A DNA stretch of 64,000 nt from positions 175,813 to 239,812 of the forward strand of contig NZ_FAOZ01000005.1 of assembly GCF_001536285.1 (NCBI RefSeq). The letters run 5' to 3'. Source of the DNA: Parafrankia irregularis (GTDB lineage: Bacteria > Actinomycetota > Actinomycetes > Frankiales > Frankiaceae). Positions 9,227 to 17,130 of the stretch are shown here, piece after piece (positions within the stretch are counted from its first letter, which is position 1; each line of letters opens with the position of its first letter). The position numbers and the translations under genes are program-made. The notes beneath the pieces are model-generated. The model was given only the letters and a program-made list of their open reading frames with translations, searched no databases and had not been told where the DNA came from.

Positions 9227-9910
9227 TCAGTCCGTCCGGGCGCTGGTCCGCAGCCGGTAGCCGGCCCCGCGCACCGTCTCCAGCTGCGTCGTACCAAAAG
9301 GCTTGTCGATCTTGCGACGGAGATAGGCGATGTACTGGTCGACCACGTTGGAGGTTCCGTCGTAGGCGAAGTCCCAGACGTGTTCGAGGATGGCAGTGCG
9401 GCGCAGCGCCTCACCGGGATGGCGCATCAGGTATTCCAGCAGCGCGAACTCCTTCGGCGACAGGTCCAGGGGGACACCGTCGCGGCTCGCGGTGCGCGCG
9501 GCCGGGTCCAGGCGCAGCCCGTCGACGTCCAGGACGACCGGGCGCTCGTGGGCACCGCGGCGGATCAGGGCCCGGATGCGGGCGGACAGTTCCTCGAAGC
9601 TGAACGGTTTGGCCAGGTAGTCGTCGGCACCCACATCGAGCCCGCGGACGCGGTCCGTCACGGCGCCGCGGGCCGAGAGCATGAGCACCGGTGCCCAGCG
9701 CCCCGCGGCGCGCAGCCGCCGGCAGACCTCGAACCCGTCAAGGCTCGGCAGCATCAGATCGAGCACGATCACGTCGTAGGTGATCTCGGTGGCCTGCCAC
9801 ACGGCGTCGGCGCCGTCCGCGACGACGTCGACCGCGAACCCCTCCTCCGCCAGGCCCCGGCGCAGCAGCGCGGCGGTGCGCGTCTCGTCCTCCACCACCA
9901 GCACCCGCAT
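9227..9910 (-). CDS. OmpR-family response regulator upstream of uppP
   Basis: This is a 227-residue protein with a receiver domain (acidic VVEDET, phospho-acceptor Asp 51 in VLDLMLP, Lys in YLAKPFSF) and a winged-helix DNA-binding domain (YDGTSNVVDQYIAYLRRKID). It is closely similar in layout to the regulator at 5855-6532, so the two systems probably arose by duplication. The order is regulator, uppP, kinase on one strand, with gaps of about 160 and 80 bp, so a shared transcript is possible but not tightly coupled. Three 15-bp direct repeats precede it. Confidence 0.94.
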   Translation of the reverse strand: MRVLVVEDETRTAALLRRGLAEEGFAVDVVADGADAVWQATEITYDVIVLDLMLPSLDGFEVCRRLRAAGRWAPVLMLSARGAVTDRVRGLDVGADDYLAKPFSFEELSARIRALIRRGAHERPVVLDVDGLRLDPAARTASRDGVPLDLSPKEFALLEYLMRHPGEALRRTAILEHVWDFAYDGTSNVVDQYIAYLRRKIDKPFGTTQLETVRGAGYRLRTSARTD

Positions 9911-9945
9911 GACCGAACGATAGGTCGCCGCGGATTTGAGTTCGA

Positions 9946-9990
9946 TGTGAGCTCGACGGATGTGAGCTCGACGGATGTGAGCTCGACGGG
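9946..9990. repeat. Three perfect 15-bp direct repeats upstream of the regulator
   Basis: The unit ATGTGAGCTCGACGG occurs at 9946-9960, 9961-9975 and 9976-9990, 36-80 bp upstream of the regulator start. It is followed by a CCTCAGCT 8-mer repeated about three times (from 9997). The position suits a regulatory site, but OmpR-type sites usually repeat every 10-11 bp, so a simple tandem duplication is also possible. Confidence 0.6.
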
Positions 9991-10095
9991 AGCGCCTCAG
10001 CTCCTCAGCTCCTCAGCTCCCTCAGGGCCTGTGGCGGGTGCCCGCGGCGGGTCTGGCGGCGCCCGGCGCGATGGCCGGCCGCGGCGATCAGGCGG

Positions 10096-10701
10096 TCAGC
10101 CGGCGGCGGACTCGGACGCGTGGTGGTCGACGTCCCATTCCCGGGGCTCGGCCGGGTCGGCAGGCGGGCTTCCCGGAGGCAGCAGCGCGTACCAGCCCAC
10201 GTCGTGCCAGCGGCCGGCCTTGTGGCCGACCGCGGGGTAGACACCGACCGGCCGGAACCCGAGCGCGGTGTGCAGGCCCACGCTGGCCTCGTTCGGCAGG
10301 GCGATACCGGCGAACAGGGTCACATAGCCGAGCGTTCGCACCTCGTCGATCAGCCGGGTGTAAAGCAGCCGGCCGAGCCCGCGCCGGCGCTGCCGGCCGG
10401 CGAGGTAGATCGAGACATCGGCCGACCAGCGGTAGGCCGCGCGCTCCCGGTGCTGGCTGGCGTAGGCGTAGCCGGCGACCTCGCCCTCGATCTCGGCGAC
10501 GAACCAGGGCATCAACGGCCGTGCGGTCATGCGTGCGCGCACAACCTCCTCGCTGGGCACCTCCACCTCGAAGGTGATGGGTGTATCCAGCACGTAGGGC
10601 GCGTAGATGGCCCGGATCGCGGCGGCGTCGGACAGCCTCGCCGGCCTGACCACCACCTGCGAACGGCCCGCCGGAACCGCCCCGCGGGTGACGCCTGTCA
10701 T
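10096..10701 (-). CDS. Pat/Bar-like GNAT N-acetyltransferase
   Basis: The 201 residues match the phosphinothricin-acetyltransferase branch of the GNAT family: VRPARLSDAAAIRAIYAPYV at the start, TPITFEVEVPS, the AYRWSADVSIYL strand, the acetyl-CoA loop RRRGLGRLLY, GIALPNEASVGLH and GFRPVGVYPAVGHKAGRWHD. Family members acetylate glutamate-analogue amines such as phosphinothricin or methionine sulfone/sulfoximine. The true substrate here is unknown and may be a general detoxification target. The last 25 residues are a polar tail outside the domain. Confidence 0.88.
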   Translation of the reverse strand: MTGVTRGAVPAGRSQVVVRPARLSDAAAIRAIYAPYVLDTPITFEVEVPSEEVVRARMTARPLMPWFVAEIEGEVAGYAYASQHRERAAYRWSADVSIYLAGRQRRRGLGRLLYTRLIDEVRTLGYVTLFAGIALPNEASVGLHTALGFRPVGVYPAVGHKAGRWHDVGWYALLPPGSPPADPAEPREWDVDHHASESAAG

Positions 10702-10820
10702 GACGCCGGCCGGAGGCGGTTCGGTCGATGCACCCGCCCGACAGCGCGGGCCGGGCTGCGGACCCCGGGATGGCTCAGGTGATGCGGCACATCGACATGA
10801 AATCAGGCGGGTCGGGCCCG

Positions 10821-10853
10821 CGAGGGGCCTTCGCGCCCCACGAGGCCCCCTCG
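10821..10853 (-). terminator. Hairpin terminator after the COG4705-like gene
   Basis: CGAGGGGCCT and AGGCCCCCTCG form a 10-bp stem with one bulge around a 12-nt loop. The hairpin ends just past the stop of the membrane-protein gene that ends at 10857. No U-tract is present. Confidence 0.5.
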
Positions 10854-10856
10854 CCT

Positions 10857-12158
10857 TCAGGTACCGGCCTGCGGGCGCAGGTCGGTCAGCAGGCCGGTCA
10901 GCGCCGACCGTTCACGGTTCACGTCCGGGTGCGTCGAGCGGAGCGCGCGCAGCGCGGTGTCGATCCTGTCGTCGATCGCGGTCCAGGCTGCGCCGTCCCG
11001 CGGCTTCAGGCGGGCCTCGGCGTTGTCCCACGCGGTTTCGAGGTCACCGATGCGGGACGTGGCCGCCGACTGATGGCCGGCGTTCAGACGGTCCAGCGTG
11101 TCCTGGGTTATGGTCGCGAACTTCGAGAGGTCCCCCAGGGGCGAGAACGGTGCCGCCTGACCGCCGCCGGACGCCTGATCACTGGCCGGGGCCAGGCCCG
11201 ACGTGTCGGATTCCAGCGCGGACCTGCGCAGGAAGTATCCCGTCCCCGCGGTGACGAGCACGAGGGAGACGACGACGATCGTCTGCACCAGGCCACCCCG
11301 CCCCGGCCTCGCGCCGGAGTCGGAACCCGAGCCGGAGCCGGCCGCGGCCGAACGGGTGGCCGGGGTGGCCGGGATGACGTCCGCTCTGGTGACCGAGAAA
11401 TAGACGACGATGACGATGATGCCGGCCGTGAAGATCAGGCTTGTCACCGTAGCGCCCAGGCCCAGACCGCCCACATCCTGCGACTGGGAGAGATAGTCGC
11501 CGATCGACGCGCCGAGCGGTCTGGTCAGAACGTAGACCAGCCAGAAGGAAAGAACAGGATTGAGCCCGTTTCGCCATCCGGCCGCGAGGGCCGCGATCAA
11601 CGCCACCATGATGACTCCCGTCATCAGGTAGCCGACCCCCAGGACCTCGGCCATGAGATCGCCGGTTGCCGTGCCGAGCGCGAAGGTGACCAGAACAGCC
11701 AGCCAGTAGAAGGCCTCACGCCGCGCGGTGAGGACGGAGTGAATCGAGAGGGTTCTCTCGACCAGGTACCACGCCAGGAAGGTGAGCCCGAGCAGACCGC
11801 CGAAGACCAGGGTGCTCGTCTCCAGCGGAACTCCGAGATTGTCCGTGAGATTGTCGGTCACCAGCGTGCCGAACACGCTCACCAGCGCCACCGCGAGCCA
11901 GTACGTCACCGGCACGTAGCGCCGCACGGTGAACTGCACGATCAGCGCACCGACGAGCAGAACCCCGGTGACGACGGATGTGCCCGTCAGGCCGAGACCG
12001 AGGTTGACGTTGAGGAAGTCGGCGGCGGATTCACCGACCGTTGTGCACAGTACCTTGATGACCCAGAAAAGCGCGGTCACCTCCGGGACCTTGCTGAGCC
12101 GTTGACGGACCGGCGCGGGAGATCCATCCGCGCGGGCCAGGCTGTGCTGTCTGGTCAT
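10857..12158 (-). CDS. COG4705-like membrane protein with C-terminal extension
   Basis: ATG 12158 is preferred over an in-frame ATG 39 nt earlier because AGGAAAGAG sits just upstream of it. The product is 433 residues. The first 270 residues hold four related two-helix units, each with a Gly-Asp/Glu or Thr-Asp centre: TTVGESAADFLN, GTLVTDNLTDNLG, GTATGDLMAEVLG and GASIGDYLSQ. This is typical of COG4705, a family of unknown function. A low-complexity linker, one more transmembrane helix (about 292-312) and a helical soluble domain (about 340-430) follow and are not part of the usual family. No function is assigned. Confidence 0.8.
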   Translation of the reverse strand: MTRQHSLARADGSPAPVRQRLSKVPEVTALFWVIKVLCTTVGESAADFLNVNLGLGLTGTSVVTGVLLVGALIVQFTVRRYVPVTYWLAVALVSVFGTLVTDNLTDNLGVPLETSTLVFGGLLGLTFLAWYLVERTLSIHSVLTARREAFYWLAVLVTFALGTATGDLMAEVLGVGYLMTGVIMVALIAALAAGWRNGLNPVLSFWLVYVLTRPLGASIGDYLSQSQDVGGLGLGATVTSLIFTAGIIVIVVYFSVTRADVIPATPATRSAAAGSGSGSDSGARPGRGGLVQTIVVVSLVLVTAGTGYFLRRSALESDTSGLAPASDQASGGGQAAPFSPLGDLSKFATITQDTLDRLNAGHQSAATSRIGDLETAWDNAEARLKPRDGAAWTAIDDRIDTALRALRSTHPDVNRERSALTGLLTDLRPQAGT

Positions 12159-12552
12159 GGGTCTCTTTCCTGGTCCGCCACGCCGGCGATGGAGCACGGC
12201 CGGCCATCCGGTCGGGGTGTCTATGTCACCGACAGCCTGCTCATCGCTTCATGTAAGGAACGTGTGACGGATCCGGGCAGGCGGCGCGCTATGACCGGTC
12301 GTGCCTGCCAGCTGCGCGCCGAAAGGACCCGTGACGGGTCTGGCAGGGTTCAGCGGGCTACTGGGACGCGCTCGGCAGGGCGGCCGGGACGGATACGGCA
12401 CCCTCAGGCGCTTGTCGACCTGGCCGGTCGGAGAGGTAGTCTGTCCGCGTCGCTCTGAGTCTCGGTATGTGACCTCAGGCGGCGTCGTGGTCCCGCCTTC
12501 GTGGGAGCACGACGAGCGCACGGTGATCGATCAGGTCACATTGCGCTCATCC
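12159..12552. other. Divergent intergenic region
   Basis: This spacer lies between the COG4705-like gene (minus) and the riboswitch leader (plus). It should contain both promoters; I saw no convincing gene, repeat or consensus -35/-10 pair. Confidence 0.4.
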
Positions 12553-12670
12553 AGGTCAAGAGTGCCAGCGTCAAGTCCGGGCTTGCTGGCCGGCAACCCT
12601 CCTCCGCGGCGGGGTGCCCCCGGTTGTGACCAGGCCGCGTCCGGGTGTCGGGCGTGGCAAGTGCGGACCC
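12553..12670 (+). promoter_or_regulatory. SAM-IV-type S-adenosylmethionine riboswitch
   Basis: The leader matches the actinobacterial SAM-IV pattern as I know it. Closing stem P1 is GGTCA (12554-12558) with TGACC (12627-12631). A core AGAGTGCCAGCGTCAAG is followed by a CCAGC/GCTGG helix, then CCGGCAACCCTCC and GGGGTGCCCC. A downstream pseudoknot-type tail ends GGCAAGTGCGGACCC. It ends about 20 nt before the GAAGGAG ribosome site of the next gene, so control of translation initiation by SAM is likely. The family call is from memory of the consensus, not a model search. Confidence 0.85.
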
Positions 12671-12706
12671 TCACCGGGGTCCGATGGACCCGAAGGAGTC
12701 ACGGCT

Positions 12707-14284
12707 GTGCCGTCTGTTCAGCCTGCCCTTGACCATCCCGCCGCCCGCGCCGCCACCGCGCCCGCCGCACAGACCGTTCCCGGCGCACGCACCGCGCCCG
12801 CGTCTCGCACCGCGCCCGCCTCTCGCACCGAGCCCGCGGCCCGGGCCATGACCACGGCGCGGGCTGTCCCGGCCAGGTTCCGCGACCGTCAGGTCCTGCC
12901 GCCCTGGGCTGGCCCGGCGGCAGCCAGCGCGGGGCACGACGCGCTGCTGCCCGTCGTCGGAGCCGATCTGGACGTCCCGCTGGTCGGCGGTGGCCGCATC
13001 CGCCATGTGAACCTCGACTACGCGGCAAGCGCACCCAGCCTCGTCGCCGTGGCCGACCAGGTGGCCCGGCTACTGCCGTACTCGGCGAGCGTGCACCGCG
13101 GAGCCGGCTTCGGCTCGCAGGTCTGCACCGCGGTGTACGAGACCGCTCGCGACGAGGTGGGCCGCTTCCTGAGCGTGCGAACGGACGACACGGTGGTGTT
13201 CACCCGCAACACCACCGATGCGGTGAACCTGCTCGCACACTGCGTCGCGCACGCGGTGGGCCGGGCCGCCCGGGTGGTGGTTCTCGATCTGGAGCATCAC
13301 GCGAACCTGCTGCCGTGGTCGGCGGTGCGCCGGGAGGTGGTGGAGTCCCGAACGACTCCGGAGGAGACGCTGGACGCGCTCGTCACGGCGTTGCGCGCCG
13401 AGCCGACCGCGCTGCTCGCGGTCACCGGGGCCTCCAACGTGACCGGGGAGCGGCTGCCGCTGGCCCGGCTCGCGGCCGTCGCGCATGACGCCGGCGCCCG
13501 CCTGTTCGTCGACGCGGCCCAGCTGGCCCCGCATGCCCGGATCGACCTGGCCGGCCTCGGCATCGACTACCTGGCGTTTTCCGGCCACAAGCTGTATGCC
13601 CCGTTCGGGGCGGGGGCGCTGGTCGGCCGGCGTGACTGGCTGGATGCCGCCCCGCCCTACCTGGCCGGTGGCGGCGCGGTCCGCGAGGTCACACCGGACT
13701 CCGTCACCTGGGCGGACGCGCCGGCGCGGCACGAGGCCGGCACCCCGAACCTGCCCGGCGTGGCGGCGCTGGCGACCGCCTGCCGCACGCTGGCCCAACT
13801 GCCCGCGGAGACACTCGCCGCGCACGATCTGGCCCTGCGGCACCGCCTGGCGGACGGGCTCGGCGCTCTGCCCGGCGTCCGGGTGCTGGCCTGCTGGCCC
13901 GCCGCCGGCACGGACGGGACGCGCGCTCCGGTCGGTGTCGTCACGTTCACACTCTCCGGGCATCACCCGGACGCCGTCGCCGTGTATCTCGCCGCCGAGC
14001 ACGGCATCAGCCTGCGCGCCGGCCGGTTCTGCGCGCATCCGCTGCTGCGGCGGCTCGGAGCCCCCGGCGGCGCGCTGCGCGCCAGTGTCGGCGTCGGTTC
14101 GACCACCGCCGATGTCGACCAGCTCATCGAGGCACTGGACGAATACCTGGCCGGAGGCCCCCGCTGGGGTTACACGTGCGGCCCGGGCGGCTGGGCTCCG
14201 ACTCCGGACGATCGGGCCCTGCCCGAATGGGTGGCATCGACCCCGGCCGCCCGGGTGCCTGCCACCTCGCCCTGCGGCACCTGA
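12707..14284 (+). CDS. Class V aminotransferase / SufS-like cysteine desulfurase
   Basis: GTG 12707 is chosen because GAAGGAG lies 8 nt upstream, just after the riboswitch; the longer frame to 12614 would read through the aptamer. The 525-residue PLP enzyme starts with an Ala/Pro/Thr/Arg-rich segment of low complexity (about 1-60). The fold follows, with DLEHHANLLPW, the Schiff-base Lys 295 in AFSGHKLYAPFG, and Cys 442 in RAGRFCAHPLL, where SufS-group enzymes have the catalytic RxGxHCAxP Cys. It may mobilise sulfur from cysteine or act on a related sulfur amino acid. SAM control and the following methyltransferase point to sulfur/methyl metabolism. Confidence 0.88.
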   Translation: MPSVQPALDHPAARAATAPAAQTVPGARTAPASRTAPASRTEPAARAMTTARAVPARFRDRQVLPPWAGPAAASAGHDALLPVVGADLDVPLVGGGRIRHVNLDYAASAPSLVAVADQVARLLPYSASVHRGAGFGSQVCTAVYETARDEVGRFLSVRTDDTVVFTRNTTDAVNLLAHCVAHAVGRAARVVVLDLEHHANLLPWSAVRREVVESRTTPEETLDALVTALRAEPTALLAVTGASNVTGERLPLARLAAVAHDAGARLFVDAAQLAPHARIDLAGLGIDYLAFSGHKLYAPFGAGALVGRRDWLDAAPPYLAGGGAVREVTPDSVTWADAPARHEAGTPNLPGVAALATACRTLAQLPAETLAAHDLALRHRLADGLGALPGVRVLACWPAAGTDGTRAPVGVVTFTLSGHHPDAVAVYLAAEHGISLRAGRFCAHPLLRRLGAPGGALRASVGVGSTTADVDQLIEALDEYLAGGPRWGYTCGPGGWAPTPDDRALPEWVASTPAARVPATSPCGT

Positions 14285-14385
14285 TCTCCGATCTCCCCCG
14301 CGGGGTGAGCGGACAGCCCAACGCGGGTTTGCCAGTTCGGCAAACAATGTTGGAGGACGGACGCACCCTGGGCGAGAGTGGCCCA

Positions 14386-15102
14386 ATGATCGACAGACTG
14401 ACCGCCGAATCGCCCGTGCCCGCACCCGCACCCGACGCCGCCTCGCCCGACGTCCTCTCCCCCGCCGACGGCTATCTCGGGAACCTCGCGGTGCAGGCGG
14501 AGTGGGACAGGAGGTACGTCGAGCGGGAGCGGCTGTGGAGCGGGCAGCCCAACGGCGCCCTGGTAGCCGAGGTCTCCGGGCTCACACCCGGACGGGTCCT
14601 TGACGTCGGCTGCGGCGAGGGTGCGGACGCCGTCTGGCTCGCGAACCGCGGCTGGGACGTGACCGCGCTCGAGGTCTCGGGTGTCGCGCTGCGGAGAGCG
14701 GCCGAGCACGCCCGTGACGCCGGTGTGACGGCACGATGGGTGCACGCCGAACTGACGGAGGCGGCGCCGGCAGTGCTGCCACCGGCGTCCTTCGACCTCG
14801 TCTCCGCGCAGTACCCGGCCCTGTTGCGCACCCCCGACGCCGCCGCCGAACGGGCCCTGCTCGCCGCCGTCGCGCCCGGCGGCCTGCTGCTGCTCGTGCA
14901 CCACGCCGGCATGGACGTCCAGCCGGTGCACGACGGCGGCTTCAACCCGGCCGACTACGTCTGGCCCTCGATGGTCGCCGCGCTGCTCGACGACGACTGG
15001 GTGGTGGAGTGCGACGAGCAGCGCCCGCGGATCGCGCCCGAGGGCGGGGCGGGTGCGCACCACACCGACGATGTGGTTCTGCGCGCCCGCCGGCTGCGCT
15101 GA
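14386..15102 (+). CDS. Class I SAM-dependent methyltransferase
   Basis: This is a Rossmann-fold methyltransferase of about 238 residues with motif I VLDVGCGEGADAVWLA, motif II WDVTALEVS, and a post-core PGGLLLLVHH. The frame is open back to 14176, but that part overlaps the aminotransferase. ATG 14386 (MIDRL) is the likely start, with ATG 14347 as an alternative. The substrate is unknown. It lies 100 bp downstream of the aminotransferase on the same strand, so it probably shares the SAM-responsive leader, which would match supply of the methyl donor with its use. Confidence 0.82.
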   Translation: MIDRLTAESPVPAPAPDAASPDVLSPADGYLGNLAVQAEWDRRYVERERLWSGQPNGALVAEVSGLTPGRVLDVGCGEGADAVWLANRGWDVTALEVSGVALRRAAEHARDAGVTARWVHAELTEAAPAVLPPASFDLVSAQYPALLRTPDAAAERALLAAVAPGGLLLLVHHAGMDVQPVHDGGFNPADYVWPSMVAALLDDDWVVECDEQRPRIAPEGGAGAHHTDDVVLRARRLR

Positions 15103-15133
15103 TCCGAGTGGCCATCGGCTACGTGATTCGCCG

Positions 15134-16405
15134 TCAAGGTGTGTTCAGTGCGCTCACGGGGGTGAGACGGGCCGCGCGGATGGCCGGGTAGATACCCGCG
15201 ACCACGCCGATCGGGAGGGTGACGACCAGGCCGCCCAGCCAGGCGACCAGCGGAATGGCCACCGGCCAGTGCTGGGTTGCCGCGTACCCCGCCGTGGCGA
15301 GGGAGCCCAGCAGGACACCACCGAGCCCACCGAGGGCTGCCAACAGCAGCGACTCGGTGAGGAACTGCAGGCGGATCTGGCCCCGGGTCGCGCCGAGGGC
15401 ACGTCGCAGCCCGATCTCGCCCCGCCGTTCCAACACCGAGATGACCATGGTGTTGGCCACGCCGACCCCGCCGACCACGAGGGCGACCGCGCCCAGCCCC
15501 AGCAGAAGACGGTCCAGCGTGTGGCGGGTGGCACGCTGCGCGGCCAGGGCGTCCGACGGGCGCGAGACCCGGACCTCGTACGGGTTCTGGGGGTTCACGC
15601 TCGCCGGCAGGACCGTGCGGACCGCCTCGACCTGCGGCTCCGCGGAGCGCGTGTACAACATCGTGGGATGTCCGTCGAAGCCCAGATAGGTCTCGGCGGC
15701 GCCCCAGCCAACCAGGGCGGCGTTGTCCAGTTCGGGGGCGAGCGGGACGGGCTCGAGCACACCGAGGACACCGAACCACTGACCGCCCAGCCAGACCCGC
15801 AGGCCGGCCTGGTGAATCGCGAGTTTCGTGGCCGCGCGGGAGCCGAGGACGACCGCCGGCACCTTTGACGTCCCCTGGTCAAGCCAGCGGCCTTCGGCCA
15901 TGGCACCGCCCACCGCCACCGGCAGCCCCGGCTGGGCGGCCAGCACCGCGATCGCGCTGGTGTTCCCGGCGTCGACGTGATCGTTGCGGTAGATCGCGGC
16001 GTTGATCCGCCCGGTCGCGGACACCGAGGACACCGGTCCTATCCGGGCCGCCATCCGAATGGACTCGGTCGGCAGGCGGGCCTTGCCTCCCAGTGCGGTC
16101 TGCCCGGGTTCGACGGTGAGCAGGTTGGTGCCGAGCGCGGCCAGCTGCCGGTCCAGGTCGGCACGGCTGGACGAGGAGACACCGAGGACGGCGACCAACG
16201 CGGCGACGCCGAGCGCGATCCCCAGGGCTGCCAGCCCGACCCGCAACGGCCGGGAGCGCAGGCCGGCGGAGCCGGTCCGGAGTGTGTCGGCAACGCCGAG
16301 CCGCGCCGGCTGCAACACCTCGGGTCGGGGTACCTCGGGCCGAGGTGTCCCAGGCTGCGGCGCCTCGGGCCGCGGCGTTTCGCGCTGGGGTGGTGTGGGC
16401 TCCAT
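15134..16405 (-). CDS. MacB/FtsX-type ABC transporter permease
   Basis: This 423-residue protein has the MacB layout: one N-terminal helix (about 55-78, LRVGLAALGIALGVAALVAV), a large extracellular MacB_PCD-type domain, then three C-terminal helices in the FtsX domain (RRALGATRGQIRLQFLTESL between helices). The first 45 residues are a Pro/Arg/Glu repeat segment. The ATG overlaps the ATPase stop by one base (TGATG). It is the last gene of a four-gene coupled unit: lipoprotein, adaptor, ATPase, permease. Confidence 0.9.
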   Translation of the reverse strand: MEPTPPQRETPRPEAPQPGTPRPEVPRPEVLQPARLGVADTLRTGSAGLRSRPLRVGLAALGIALGVAALVAVLGVSSSSRADLDRQLAALGTNLLTVEPGQTALGGKARLPTESIRMAARIGPVSSVSATGRINAAIYRNDHVDAGNTSAIAVLAAQPGLPVAVGGAMAEGRWLDQGTSKVPAVVLGSRAATKLAIHQAGLRVWLGGQWFGVLGVLEPVPLAPELDNAALVGWGAAETYLGFDGHPTMLYTRSAEPQVEAVRTVLPASVNPQNPYEVRVSRPSDALAAQRATRHTLDRLLLGLGAVALVVGGVGVANTMVISVLERRGEIGLRRALGATRGQIRLQFLTESLLLAALGGLGGVLLGSLATAGYAATQHWPVAIPLVAWLGGLVVTLPIGVVAGIYPAIRAARLTPVSALNTP

Positions 16406-17130
16406 CAGACCACCCGTCCATCACGCAGCCGGATCTCGCGCGGGAGCCGCTCGGCGATGTCCCGGTCGTGCGTGATCACGACGACGGTGGTGCCGGTGGA
16501 GTGCAGATCCTGCAGGATGTCCAGCACGGCGGCCCCCGAGGCTGTGTCCAGGTTGCCGGTCGGCTCGTCCGTCAGCAGCAGGCTGGGGGCGCCGACCACC
16601 GCACGGGCGATGGCGACCCGCTGCCGCTCCCCGCCGGAGAGCTCGTGGGGCCGGTGCCGAAGCCGGTGCCCGAGCCCGACCCTTTCCAGCGCCGCCTCGG
16701 CCCGCCGGCGCCGTTCACGAATCGCGACACCGGCGTACAGCAGCCCGTCGGCCACGTTGTCCAGGCAGGGCACGCCCTCGGCGAGGTGGAAGCTCTGGAA
16801 GACGAAGCCGATGCGGCGCGCCCGCAACGCCGCCAGACGGCGGTCGGGCAGCGCGGCGACGTCGTGACCGTCCAGGTACACACGCCCGGTGGACGGCCGG
16901 TCGAGGGTGCCCATGATCTGGAGCATCGTCGACTTCCCGGAGCCGGAGCGGCCGACGACAGCCACCATCTCCCCGCGGTCGATGGTCAGGTCGACGTCGC
17001 GCAGCGCGACGACACCGCCCGCGTACAGCTTGGAGACGCCCTCCATCCGCACCACCGCGGTGGCACTCGGGCCTGCGCTCACCTCGGCACCCGCACCGGT
17101 ACTCAGGTCGGTACCCGTGCCGGCGCTCAC
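16405..17130 (-). CDS. MacB/LolD-type ABC transporter ATP-binding protein
   Basis: The 241-residue nucleotide-binding subunit is complete: Walker [11 protein letters not shown]-loop FVFQSFHL, signature [14 protein letters not shown], Walker [13 protein letters not shown] and H-loop VITHD. A 28-residue Ala/Gly/Thr extension precedes the domain. GTG start and adaptor stop overlap as GTGA. It powers the permease at 15134-16405. Such tripartite systems export peptides, antibiotics or lipids, or act as mechanotransmitters. Confidence 0.93.
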   Translation of the reverse strand: MSAGTGTDLSTGAGAEVSAGPSATAVVRMEGVSKLYAGGVVALRDVDLTIDRGEMVAVVGRSGSGKSTMLQIMGTLDRPSTGRVYLDGHDVAALPDRRLAALRARRIGFVFQSFHLAEGVPCLDNVADGLLYAGVAIRERRRRAEAALERVGLGHRLRHRPHELSGGERQRVAIARAVVGAPSLLLTDEPTGNLDTASGAAVLDILQDLHSTGTTVVVITHDRDIAERLPREIRLRDGRVV

